Below, piece after piece: positions 33,205 to 44,041 of a stretch of DNA of 64,000 nt (position 1 is the first letter of the stretch; each line of letters begins with the position of its first letter). The stretch is taken from the NCBI GenBank assembly GCA_030295235.1, contig AP026132.1, forward strand, positions 1,177,501 through 1,241,500, given 5' to 3'. The notes beneath the pieces were generated by a model, which did no database searches, was not told the origin of the DNA, and saw only the letters and a list, made by a program, of their open reading frames with translations. The translations under genes and the position numbers were made by a program. The DNA comes from Fistulifera solaris. Taxonomy: Eukaryota; Bacillariophyta; Bacillariophyceae; Naviculales; Stauroneidaceae.

Positions 33205-33690
33205 CATGACAGAAATTCAGTCGTGGATTGGTACAACTATCTGTTTGGATCATAGTAAAAACATGAAGGTCAGGACTCGAAGACATTGCCGGCTGAAATC
33301 GCAATTACACGAAATTCCAAGGTGAGAGCATTTTTAGCTTTGCATTTATTATGGTAATGAGATTATTATCAAACGCGAAAAAGACGACAACTTCGCGCTG
33401 CAGGCTGCATGTACAAAAGGAATAATGCAGTCTCATGAGAAATTCAGTCGTGGATTGGTACAACCTACCTTTTGGAGGATAGTAAAAACATGAAGGTCTG
33501 AAATCGCAATTGCGCAAAATTCCAAGGTGAGAGCATCATGAGCGTTGGATCTATTATTGTAATGCGACTATAATCAAACGTGAAAAAGACAAAAAGTTCG
33601 CGCTGTAGGCTGCATTTACAAAAGGATTAATGCAGTCTCTTACAACCGAAATCCAGTCGTGGATCGGTACAACCAACTGTTTGGATCATA
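33205..33690. repeat. Tandem repeat, ~210-227-bp unit (about 2.2 copies)
   Basis: Units begin 'gaaattcagtcgtggattgg' at 33211 (agaaattcag), 33438 and about 33647. They share 'catgaaggtc', 'aattccaaggtgagagcat' and 'aaaaggaataatgcagtctc'. A single related copy lies at 43001-43190. Each unit starts with the half- or full dyad CATGAC..CAGTCGTG of family II. Confidence 0.8.
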
Positions 33691-33894
33691 GTAAAGCAGT
33701 GTTTTCACTTACCGGTACCCAGAAAATCTGTGGAATGAATCATCATCATCGTTCCTTCCCAGAAAATCTTGGTGTGTGTTGAATAAGGAGTACCGTACCG
33801 GTACCAGGTATGATGAGAATGAAAGCTTCATAAGCATGCTCATACCATATTGTATTTCAAAAAGCATAAATCTATCATCATTACCATCGTAGTA

Positions 33895-34845
33895 ATGTCA
33901 CTCACACGAGCATTGCTACTGTTCGTGGCGTCAACCTGTTTTTCTGGTCGAATTTCGGGCTTCTTCATTCAATCTACGGCACGACAAACCGCGCACTCGT
34001 CGGAGCTTCTTGCTGCCGACGACACACCGCCGTCCGGGTTAACCCAATGGGTGATCGAAAATCTGGAGACTGAACAGATGATAACTTCATCATCAGCTAC
34101 ACAAGCCGGAGAGGGCGACACTTTACCGCGAGAAGGATTAGTTATAGGTAGCGTTCGAGTGCTCGCGGCAGATGCAGAACATCCACAACAACAAGAGAAT
34201 GAATTTATTCGAAACATTTATCTCTTAATGGGACGAAATGGATGGGGCACGGGAGTTCATCCAACAACACGCTTGTGTCTCGAATGGTTGTGCGAACAGA
34301 TACAAGGAGGGGAAGTAGTGCTCGATTACGGATGCGGCTCGGGAATTTTGTCCATCGCCGCGCTGCACATGGGTGCTGCTCGATGCATTGGGGTGGACAT
34401 TGAAGCAGAGGCTCTCATAACGGCAGAGAGAAATGTGGCTTTAAATGAATATGACTCGTCAAGGTTTGAAGGCTTACACACGCGAGAGATTCTTCCCTAT
34501 GAAATCGTTCCGGGGAGAGGCGTGGACGTTTGTATCGCAAATATTCTTATTGGTCAACTAGTTCGACCTTCTATGGTCGCTGCTTTGGTGTCCAATATAA
34601 GAGACGATGGACTTTTGGGTTTGTCGGGTATCCGTCCCCATGAAGTGGATTCGCTGAAAGCAGCGTACGGAGAGAGCATGGAATGGATGGATGATCAATA
34701 CGCGGAGCTTTCAGCGGAGGAAACCGAAGGCAGCCTGGCTTCCTACGGGTTTGATTGCGGTAGGTGGTCGCGACTGGTCGGACGAAAGCGGGCCGCCGAT
34801 GGTAAAAGTGAAATCGAACGGATGAGTGAACTAGCTGTTTCTTGA
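33895..34845 (+). CDS. PrmA-like protein methyltransferase (ribosomal protein L11 type), probably plastid-targeted
   Basis: ATG 33895 opens a signal peptide (MSLTRALLLFVASTCFSG) followed by SGFFIQ, resembling the plastid presequence cleavage motif; earlier in-frame codons lack ATG. The methyltransferase core shows GTGVHPTTRLCLEWL, then SAM motif I VLDYGCGSGILSIAAL, GVDIEAEAL, and NILIGQLV (the N-x-x-x family catalytic loop). The family N-terminal substrate domain is short. Bacterial PrmA trimethylates ribosomal protein L11, so a plastid-ribosome role is likely by homology. The protein is 316 residues, intact, single exon. The motif order fits PrmA, but narrower specificity cannot be shown from sequence. 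Confidence 0.85.
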   Translation: MSLTRALLLFVASTCFSGRISGFFIQSTARQTAHSSELLAADDTPPSGLTQWVIENLETEQMITSSSATQAGEGDTLPREGLVIGSVRVLAADAEHPQQQENEFIRNIYLLMGRNGWGTGVHPTTRLCLEWLCEQIQGGEVVLDYGCGSGILSIAALHMGAARCIGVDIEAEALITAERNVALNEYDSSRFEGLHTREILPYEIVPGRGVDVCIANILIGQLVRPSMVAALVSNIRDDGLLGLSGIRPHEVDSLKAAYGESMEWMDDQYAELSAEETEGSLASYGFDCGRWSRLVGRKRAADGKSEIERMSELAVS

Positions 34846-35646
34846 AGAGGATACTTAAGTTTATCCAGTCAAGCCTGACTGGCGACGTTTGCTAATCGAG
34901 TTCAATTGTTTGTTCCTTCTTGCGGCGGTCGATGTAAGCAAAAGCCGTGGTAAAATATTCTTACGTAGACGCGCCGGTGGTTTGTTCCGTTATGATTCCA
35001 AGTATCTACTGCCAACAAACTTAGCAGGCGACAAAGAACAAGTATAGGCTGCGACCAGCTAGCGCTTCACTAGAAGAATATTTAAATAGATTGTTTGATG
35101 GACGTCCTTGAGGTACCTCGCCTTTACGTTTGCGCCCCCATGACTATAATTATGCTAACCGCTGTGTCCAAATGGAGATGAAGACCCAATGCGTTGTCGA
35201 GAAGCGCCTGCTGAAACAAAATGCCAGAATTCTCTGCCAGTGCAATGGCTATTTTGTAATGAGCGTAGCCCATATCATTTTGCCCGCTTCCAGAAGCCAG
35301 TTTTGCTTCAAATTCAAAATGATTACCATAGAAGGTCAAAAGTTATGTAAGATTATCAGCAAGGACTCGCATTGTCACCAAGCTTCAGTTTGTAACCAAT
35401 ACAGTATTCCATCAGAAATGTTCACTTGTGTTGCTTCTAAATTATGTTTTACTTACATCCTTCGAGATTACAACTGGCTTTCTAGAGGAAAACGTATTTA
35501 TGGCGTCGGTTATACCGACACATCTTGCGCTGGACTTTTGTACAAACATTGAACCGTCTTCTCAACCCTTCTACGATGTAGTTGTCCAACTAATACTGTC
35601 ACGTTTACAATTAGTTTAACAACAATACACCTGGCGCTGATCCTTT
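34846..35646. other. Intergenic, 0.8 kb
   Basis: No supported gene. Overlapping ORFs on both strands at 35124-35619 show neither domain nor conserved pattern. Confidence 0.45.
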
Positions 35647-37887
35647 TTAACATTCAGCTTTGCCTTTTTTTGTCTTACCCATAGCAACAGCTGCACTAAT
35701 GTCGGCAGCATCTCGCTTAGCGTCAATGATCCATTCATGATCATCGTTCAGCTCATTATGGCGATATATTAACAGTGCTTTGGAGATACAAATATCTGCC
35801 AGAGGATATTCTTTTCCCAAAATACTTAGCTTGCCAATTTTATGGAACAGTCGCGCGACTTGCTGTGCATATCGTCCCTGTAGGGTCAATTGAATCCGTA
35901 AAGCTTCTTCGTAGCAGTCCGATGCCGTCCTGTACTGCTTCATTTGCTCGTACAAATCTCCCATACAAGCACAGGTTACCGCAAGAGCAGGATTGTCTTT
36001 ACCTCCTAATTGTGTTTGCAGTACTCTGACTTGCTGATACAGTAGCAAAGCAGGCTCTTGATTGCCCCGAGCTGCTTCAATCGTAGCAATGTTGTGCAGC
36101 GTCACGGCAACATCCGGATGACTGAGACCTAGACGACGGGATTCCATTTTTAAAACTTGTTGGTATGTACCGAAAGCTGCATCAAAGTCTCCCATTTCTT
36201 TTGCAAGTTCCCCCAGTTTCCCATTATAGCTGCAACGTTGGGATGATTCTTCCCCAGACAATATTTCATGCCCCGAACCGCAACTCTTTAGAAAGAAAGT
36301 GAGTTATGATGCTTTGCATGAACGACTGGTGTTCTTTCACACAACTTACTCAAAGGCGCTGGCCGCCAAAGCGTATTGGTGCTGCATTCGATACCATTGG
36401 GCTATCCTATGCAAGGTCGAAGCTGCTTCGATGTGCGCTGGGTGAATTTCCGAAGGCTCTTCGACGAAGAAAGCATCGTACACATTCTTTGAAATTTTCG
36501 TGTCTTGGAATGATTTGTGCGGTGGCTGCAGCTGGGAAGCATCACACGAAACTTCCAAGGCGTGCTCGCCATTCACAGTAAGCGCATCGTTCGTATTAAA
36601 ACGAGACTGCTGCTGCTGTTCTTTCCGCGACCGCCGTAAATCCTTTTGCATGGATGGTGAAGTCTGAGGTGTCTGTTCTTGCGGTTCGTTTTTCGTTGAC
36701 TTTTCGGGAAGCGTCCATTGTATGTCAAGACAGGTTGCCAAACATTGCAAACTCCCATGATACATATCGAGTGCAGCATCTTGCTGCTGATATTCGTGCA
36801 CGCGCCCCATTTCACGGTACGTGACGGCTCTTGTGACAGCATCGGCCGATTGCTGCAACGCCAACTCCAAAATAGGTAACGCTTCGGCATATTCACGTCT
36901 TTGAATTTGAACAGTCCCCAACAAATTCAATAAGAATGGTAAAGAAGGATGCTGCGGCGATAACTGATCATGTCGAATGCGATACGCCACTGTATATAAT
37001 TTCAGCGCCTTGATGTACTGTCCCATATCTTCCGCTTTGATCCCCATCCGAACGATATTTGCACTGTTGGCGTAGGCTGTCGCCATGGCGTGCGCTTGCT
37101 CCAATTCGTTCCGTGTCGCTTGCGTGAGTTCCTCGTGTTTTCTGTGCGCCACTGTCCCAGGTTTGAGCTTTGATGCCGTCCCTTCTAGCAAATTGAGTGC
37201 GTTCGTGAGACACTTTAAGGCGTACTTGTATCGATGATGAATTTGAATGGCTCTCGCGGCCTTGTTTCGCAATTTAAGGACTTGTTGAACGACTTCGGTC
37301 GGCGACAATGATTCATCGTTGGCTCCGGTCCTACGAGAGGGTGTGGTTACTTGAGAAAGACCGCCGGCTTGTGCAAGTGCCTGATCAATCTCGTCTTGTA
37401 CTTTTCGATTGCTGTTGTTGTTTGTCGGAAAGAGCGCACCTTGTACAAATTGTTTCAAAGATTTGCGAGCTTCGGCTGGTTCATTGGCTGCGGCAGTCGG
37501 TCGACCCGGTGAAGTCACTTCTTGCGTTGCAAAGCGTACGCGCGTTTGACGGGCTGTGAAGTACGATAATACTGGGTCTTCTTCTTCGTCGTCGGCTTCA
37601 TCCGAGCGATTACTACTTTTCCTTCGATATCGTCGACTCGTAGCACGCGCCGGCGAAGCAACTTCTTCCACTGATGCTGTGACGATTTCATTCTCTGCTC
37701 TGTTGGATGTCGTCACTTCTTCTGACAAGCGCCTCAACGGCGGGGGAGAAGCACTGCGTATCATGGACTTTGATGGTTGTTTCGACCAACAGAGTAACGA
37801 TGATTGATGCTCGTCGCTCTTGCTGTCATCGTGATCGATGTAATCGTCCTCAATCGATTGAAAGTATAGTTTATTCACAGGTGGCAT
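35647..37887 (-). CDS. Kinesin-light-chain-like TPR protein
   Basis: Starts at ATG 37885-37887. The first ~170 residues are charged and probably disordered, with an acidic block (DEADDEEEDP). Tetratricopeptide repeats follow in two groups. The C-terminal group has the kinesin-light-chain pattern, e.g. RLGLSHPDVAVTLHNIATIE and YEEALRIQLTLQG. An intron of 64 nt (36286-36349) joins SAFE to VAVRGMKYCLGKNHPNVAAI. The frame then moves one base at the run 36218-36220 and resumes as KLGELAKEMGDF. The end is Lys-rich (GKTKKGKAEC). Such TPR arrays bind protein partners; I see no coiled coil for kinesin heavy chain, so a transport role is not shown. It is divergent from moaC, 537 bp away. Confidence 0.82.
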
Positions 37888-38424
37888 AATCGACTTTGCC
37901 TTCCATTGGCTAGCAATTTCGAGAAACGCTGGTTTGGGAGGTGAAAGTCCTTGATGAATGCAAGCGATTGGAAGGAAGAAGTTTCTGAACGTAATTCAAA
38001 GAGGCGAAACAAAAAAAGTCCACATGGGCGCGCGTTTTTGCACCTCAACAGACGGAGTCTCCTTTACGCACTCGTGCCAATGAAGACGTTTACAAGAATC
38101 ACATAGACAAAAGTAGGAGTATGAAGTTGAAAGTGCAACGTATTTTCGGAGTGTCTATGTACATCGTCCATACGAATACATACAAATTCCGAGCGTCGTA
38201 CCGGCATGTCGTTTGACTTAAGTACTCACTCGAGAAGCTGATGAGTGATGAGTGGCTCTCGACACTCGACATTCGGTCCTTTGAAATCTTTTTCATCGAC
38301 GAAGACGAATCCTTTTATTTGATTGCTTTATCTTTTGCAGAAAACGACTGTTCCTCCTCTCATTTCAATCCCAATCGTATTGTTGTATACTTTGCCACTA
38401 TCAAGGAAAATAAAGAGGTGAAAC
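37888..38424. other. Intergenic, divergent promoter region
   Basis: Shared upstream space of the TPR gene and moaC. No repeat or RNA gene was seen. Confidence 0.45.
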
Positions 38425-39431
38425 ATGAGATCTGTTTTGCAACGAACATCAAGATTGTCGCGATCACTGCGAATGCGTCCCTTCTCCAATGCAAACGACA
38501 AGGACCCCTCCCAACAGCACGCCATGTTTCGAGAACAAATGGAAGAATTGAAACAAGAACGAGAAGCTCTGTATGGATTTACGGATCAGGAACAGAAAGC
38601 ATGGGGAAGTGCGAGTAACAGCCATCGTCATTCGGATGATTTTTTGCAGCAAATTGAACAAGCCCGAGCGGAAGCACAAATGGCCGCGACACCATCGTGG
38701 AGTCATCCCGAAGACCACAATCATCACAGCCACAGTCACGGACACAGTCATCATCATAGCAATCATCATAGCCATCAGGATTATCACAACAACAATCAAC
38801 AACAATCTTCGGAGGGCGAAGACAATCTACAGGGCTACCGATTGATGCCTCCCGTCGAACAACCCATTCCCGAAGAATTAGAATTGAACAACGACAATAT
38901 GCCTCCACTTTTCACACACTTATCACCCGACGGATCGTCCGTCCAAATGGTGCATGTGGGCGACAAAGCTGTGACGGCACGTCGTGCCGTCGCACAAACG
39001 ACGATTGTCTTTCCGCCAGAAATTGTGCAACACGGACTCACGTCGAAAAAAAGGACCCATTTTTGAAACAGCGATTCTGGCTGGTATTATGGCCGCCAAG
39101 TAAGTTCCGAACAGTGATTTTTGTAATGTTGAAAGGATTGACTTACTGACATTCGTACAACAGAAAGACCAGTGACTTGATCCCTCTTTGTCATCCGCTC
39201 CCTTTGGAACAAGTGAATGTCGACATTCAAATGCCCGACGCCCACACGGCAGTCGTGACGTGCGAATGTCACGTGACACACAAGACGGGAGTGGAAATGG
39301 AAGCCATGGTGGGCGCCAGTGTCGCCGCCTTGACCGTGTACGACATGGTCAAGGCCATTTCGCACAATGTGGTGGTCAAGGAAACGAAATTGTTGCACAA
39401 GTCGGGTGGTAAGCGGCACGTGGATGAATAA
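38425..39431 (+). CDS. moaC: Cyclic pyranopterin monophosphate synthase, MoaC type, with His-rich insert
   Basis: The basic N-terminus (MRSVLQRTSRLSRSLRMRPFS) looks like a mitochondrial presequence. A charged helix follows, then a His/Asn-rich stretch at about residues 95-125 (SHSHGHSHHHSNHHSH is the core). The MoaC domain follows: FTHLSPDGSSVQMVHVGDKA, RRAVA, then KKGPIFETAILAGIMAAKKT, LIPLCHPLPLEQVNVDI, EAMVGASVAALTVYDM and LLHKSGGK. The frame moves one base at the A-run 39046-39052, and an intron lies at 39100-39163 (64 nt). MoaC turns the product of MoaA into cPMP, the substrate handed to MoaE/MoaD. The His-rich insert is not part of the normal enzyme and may bind metal ions. Mitochondrial location fits the known site of this step. 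Confidence 0.9.
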
Positions 39432-39754
39432 ATAAAAGTTAGAAGTTGAGAGTAAGCGCTAAAGTTAGTCTATGCGAACAAAATTTAGATTAGGGTGACT
39501 AGGGCGAAATATTCAAACAATTCAAACCGCGCGGACGAGTGTGACCGGCGCGTCGTAGTACACTTTTTGTATACATAGCGCCGGCAGGCAAACCAGCCGG
39601 CGCAAAGGAGGGAGTTTTGCGGCCTCGCACTTTCACTTCATTCTTTTGCAAAATGGTCCGAGGTGCACTCGATCATTGCTTCCTTTTACTGTCGTTCATT
39701 ACTCCACGTTGCCACCCTTTTCCCTCCTTACTTCTTCCGTCTCATTATAATAGA

Positions 39755-40967
39755 ATGACGCATACGATTTCGCCCTTATCGATTCGTCAATGGCAAGATA
39801 ACGAGAAGAATAGTCAAGACGAAAGTCTGCAATCAACAAAGAGAGTGAAAATCCAAGTTTGCAGCATCCGAGTAGTCAATTTCACGAAGATAACGACGAA
39901 ATTGCCATGAAGCTTGAACAGGCTTTTGATGTTTCTGCCGCACAAACGCTGTTACTGCAACAAGTACTTCCTCTTTATGCAAAAATAGCGCAGACGGTCT
40001 CTTCCTCACACTCAACCTTACAAGCAAATCAGCTATCAAGATTGTTACAAGAATTGCAACGTGTCGCCGATTCCTTGCAAATTCATCTAGCGCAAGCGAT
40101 TCGCAACAAGATACGATTGAATGGACGAAAATATCCCGTCGAACAAGCCAAAGTAAGTGTCTTAAATAAGTTTTGTTATTGAATGAACTTCATTGCATCA
40201 CTCACTCGCTTCATCAGGGCAAAATGTCAAAATACACCGAATACTCTCACACGACGGGCATTACCAAACACGACGGTCAATCCACGACCGAGTTTCCGAA
40301 TGTCTATACGGCACAAACGACGACAATCGTCGAATTGCAGCAATTGCAATCTGAGATTCGAGACTTTGCGGCACATCGGGATTGGGATCCCTTTCATACG
40401 CCCCGGAACTTGTGCTTGGCGTTGGGCGGTGAATTGGGGGAGCTTGTGGAGCAACTGTTTCTGTTGGAAGCGATCCAAACGGATAAATTGTATCAAGAAG
40501 TTGCCGATGTCACTATTTATTTGCTCCGTTTGGCCGATGTGTGTCAGCTTTCGTTGTTGGCTGACACAAGCAGTGCTGACGACGAAACTGATGAAAAGCT
40601 GGTTTCATCCTTTTCCATCAAACTGCCGTCTGTTGCATCCACCGAGGAACATACTTTTCCCGTTGGATTGATTCGCAACCATATTTTGGAATTGTGGATG
40701 CACTGGACTCGACACGATAAGGAGAGTTTCTATGAGACACTCCAAACCATTTCCACTCTGTTGGGATGCTGTCCAAACACCCCACCAATGATAACAAGCT
40801 GCGCCAACTCAAAGACAGCATGGCTCTCTCTACTATGTCTTTTGGGGGAGTTGTCGGATCAGTTTCAATTTTTGGGAGATGCCGAACAACCATTGCACAA
40901 ACACGAAGTCATTTGCAGTTATATCCAGCAAATGGTGCATCACATGAATGATGAAGTTGAAATCTAA
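39755..40967 (+). CDS. DCTPP1/MazG-like nucleotide pyrophosphatase with repeated, partly degenerate domains
   Basis: The central part (about 40340-40570) is a clear DCTPP1-type domain: RDFAAHRDWDPFHTPRNL, GELGELVEQLF (metal-binding E-x-x-E) and EVADVTIYLLRLADVC (E-x-x-D). Before it lies RNKIRLNGRKYPVEQAKGKMSKYTEY, split by a 65-nt intron at 40153-40217 after VEQAK. This matches the C-terminal tail of another DCTPP1 copy ('..KMDINRRRYPAHLARSSSRKYTE' in the human protein). The C-terminal LLCLLGELSDQFQFLGD again resembles a weak copy. So one active and two eroded copies are joined. Start ATG 39755; a one-base shift lies at the A-run 39838-39840. The active enzyme hydrolyses dCTP and modified dCTPs to the monophosphate, cleaning the nucleotide pool. 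Confidence 0.82.
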
Positions 40968-41033
40968 AGAGTAATAATAATTAATATAATCCACGACGAC
41001 TAAACGCAGACAATTACCATTAAATAACAAATT

Positions 41034-42864
41034 TTAGTTCGACGATAACTCATCGATAGCCCAATTCAAATACGCTCTCAGATATCGCGCCGAGGCCAGT
41101 GGAAGATCGCGTGGTACACCTACCCGATCACGCAAATATGCAAGACTGGAAACGACGCCCTCCGTCTGTTGTGTAGGAATAGCTTTCTGTAACAAATCCT
41201 TCCAATGCGATGCTGGCATTTCTTCGTCGACGGCCGCCAGCACTTGGCAGACGACACGAAGTGCGGCATCGACATAAGGCACAATGCTATCATCCGAAGC
41301 AGCGTACGGATCCGCCAAAGGTGCTCCAAATGTCTTGCGTGGGTTTTTGGCGCCTTTCGGTCCTCCTCTCGCGGCGAAGACTGTCACTTTGCCGCCATTG
41401 CCCGCCAGTTTCCAGGCTGCCATCATTCGACAAGCCCTTTTCATCAACGCAGGATCGGCAGATTCTAAAGAACCGTCTGGCCCAGCTTCAATTCCCACAG
41501 ATTGTAACACACAAAGGGGCAAAGGAGGACCTTTGTACAGAGGCTGCAAACTGTCATCATGCGGCAATGGCAATCGTCCACTCGGCCCGCGACCCAGAAT
41601 GTCTCGTGAAAATTGTTTCCGGTCCTCTTCGAATCCACCATCATATCCAGGGCCGTACTGTGGCGGAATATCCATAACATGAGTGTAATAGTCACTCTTA
41701 AAAGCTAAATAATGTTCGCGCTTCTCAAACGCATCAATCCAAGCATTCAAACCATCCAATCCCCACTTGGGATTCCGTAGATTGAGCCCCTTCCAGTAAG
41801 CACAACTGGCGAGCATGCGTTCTACGTGCGACACAAAGACAAAATCAATCATGGTGGGATAGTCGTGCTCATCAAAGAACCACGGCCCTTTCGTTGAAGA
41901 CAGTTCTTGATCCACAATCCGTAAACAATCCAGAAAGCCCTGCATCGAACTCGACATGCCATTCTTCTTGTTATTGGTTGCTCCACCCAACAAGCCCGCG
42001 AAGGGATTGCTTCCTCCACTCAGCGCCGGACCTTCGGGTCGAAACACCAAAGTACACCACCAACTAAACAAATCACGTTCCAATCGAGCGAGCCTTTTGT
42101 AACGCGCCATTCCTTCTTCGGTACTCGGCATCATGGGACGATATCCTTCTTCGGGCGGGAACCATTGGTCAAGCAATTCCATAATGACTTGTGATTCGGT
42201 AATGATTTTCCCGTTGACTTCCATGGCGGGTAAGAGTCCTCCTGGAACTTTTTGTAAAAACGACGTCGGCTTGTCACCGTAACTGCGCATATTCACCAAC
42301 GAGATTTGCACCGGGACTTGCTTTTCTTCGACCAGTAGCATGAGTTTCTGACTAAAAACCAAGTAAATGAAGAAAGTGTATCGAAGTGAATATGTCTGAT
42401 TGTGGATGGAGAAAAAAATGACAACAAAGTATTCAACTCACCAGTAAGGGCACCTTTTCAAGATACACAAAAGACAGCACCGTAAGATTAAGATGAATAC
42501 TGTAACAAACTTGCATTGCAGACACTCACCAACCCGCATGATCGCGATACAAAATCACTTGAGGATCTTCGTCGGAATCAAACTTTCGCAGCGTGTTGTG
42601 CACATGAGGCGACCCTTTCCCTGTCTTTCGTACCTCCAGTTCGTTCGTCAATGCTTTCCCGACTGGAGTCGCATCCATTTGTTTCACTAAATCATCCCAT
42701 GAAGAAGTTGTCGTCGTCATGATGGGCGTGTTTGAGGCGGCGATGTGTGTCGGCGGCTTTTGAGAAAACGACGGAGACGTTACGGAAAGAAAACTAAAAG
42801 CAGGAGTCGCGAAAAAACCGATAATGAAGCTCGATTTGGCTGCCTTGGCAACGTGTTTCATCAT
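41034..42864 (-). CDS. Glutathione S-transferase-like protein with plastid-type presequence and a 12-nt microexon
   Basis: ATG 42862-42864 opens a leader with a hydrophobic segment and TPAFSF, like a plastid presequence. A thioredoxin-fold GST N-domain follows: VILYRDHAGW, CPYC, QKLMLLVEEKQVPVQI, KVPGGLLPAMEVNGK, ITESQVIMELL. The helical GST C-domain follows (GPWFFDEHDYPTMIDF), then a ~170-residue extra C-terminal domain that I do not recognise. The CPYC site is encoded by a 12-nt exon at 42442-42453, between introns 42454-42529 (76 nt) and 42352-42441 (90 nt). All four splice sites are GT-AG and the protein is uninterrupted only if this exon is used. CPYC is glutaredoxin-like, so the protein may act as a thiol reductase or omega-class GST. 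Confidence 0.85.
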
Positions 42865-43000
42865 CGTTTGTCTCGTTTGAGATAATCAAGCTTCAATAAT
42901 GGATGACTTTTGCAGTCTCCTTGTTTTCGCTCTTCTAAATGGAGTGCGAGTGAGTCAACATGCGATGCGTATTAAATGCGCGACGCGAGAAGTCAGTCTC

Positions 43001-43190
43001 ATGACGAAATATTCAGTCGTGGATTGGTAGAACCAACTGTTTGGAGTATAGTAAAAACATGAAGGTCAGGACTCGAAGACACTGCCGGCTGAAATCGCAA
43101 TTGCGAGAAATTTCAAGGTTAGAGCATAACTAGCTTTCAATTTCTCATTGAAATGAGACTATAATCAGTCGCGAAAAAGACGAAAACTTT
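43001..43190. repeat. Dispersed copy of the 33.2-kb tandem unit
   Basis: Starts 'gaaatattcagtcgtggattgg' and shares the 'aactgtttgga', 'catgaaggtcaggactcgaag', 'ctgaaatcgcaatt' and 'gcgaaaaagacgaaaac' words with the tandem units at 33205-33690. It directly abuts satellite array 2. Confidence 0.8.
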
Positions 43191-43194
43191 TTGA

Positions 43195-44035
43195 TCGCTC
43201 CAGAAAATTTGGAATCGTTGTTTGCGATCATACAGAATTAATGCGGCCGTTCCAGGAACTCTGGAATCGGTTTGTGCGGTCATACAGAAATTCTGCGACA
43301 AATCCAGAAAATCTGGAATCGGTAACTGCCGCTCTACAGAAAATCTGTGACAGTTCCAGAAATTCTGGAATAACGGTAATTGCCATCATACAGAAAATCT
43401 GTGGCAATTCCAGAAATTCTGGAATATTGGTGTTTGCGATCATACAAGTGCGATCATACAAAATTCTGCGACAGTTCCAAGAATTATGGAATCGGTGTTT
43501 GCGATTATACAAGATTCTCCGACCGTTCTAGAAATTCTGGAATCGGTGTGTGCCATCATTACAAAATTCTGCGGCAGTTCCAGAATCATACAAGTTTTTT
43601 TGTGACCGTTCCAGAGATTTTAAAATAGGTTTTTGCTAAGATACAGAAATTCTGCGGTCGTTCCAGAAATTCTAGAATCTGTGTTTGTGACCATTTCAAA
43701 TTCCTGAAACCGTTCCAAAGATTTTAGAATCGGTCTTTGCGGTCCAACAGTAATTCAGTAGCCATTAAGGAAAATTTGAAATCAATGTTTGCGATCATAC
43801 AGAAATTTAGCGGCTGTTCCAGAAACTCTGGAATCGGTATCTGCCATCATACTGAAATTCTGTGAACGTTCCAGAAATTCTTGAAACGATGTTTGCGATC
43901 ATTTCGAAATACCGGTCCTTTTCCCATGAACCATGAATCTGCTTTTCCAGAAAATCTGGAATTGGTGTTTGCGATCATGGTTCAGAAATTCTGTATCATG
44001 AAAAACAAGCGACTGAACCCGTACCACGTAAGCGG
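43195..44035. repeat. Satellite array 2: simple ~52-bp palindromic monomers, about 16 diverged copies
   Basis: Each monomer has two dyads: one of the form tACAGAAATTCTGy after 'gcgatcat', and one TTCCAGAAATTCTGGAA followed by 'tcggtgttt'. Copies diverge by substitutions and short indels, and no higher-order period is seen by eye. Orientation is the same as array 1 and opposite to array 3. Confidence 0.85.
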
Positions 44036-44041
44036 GTCAAG

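Noticed and set aside
35124-35619. Overlapping ORFs of 63-140 residues on both strands
   Set aside because: No start context, domain, repeat or second copy supports any of them.
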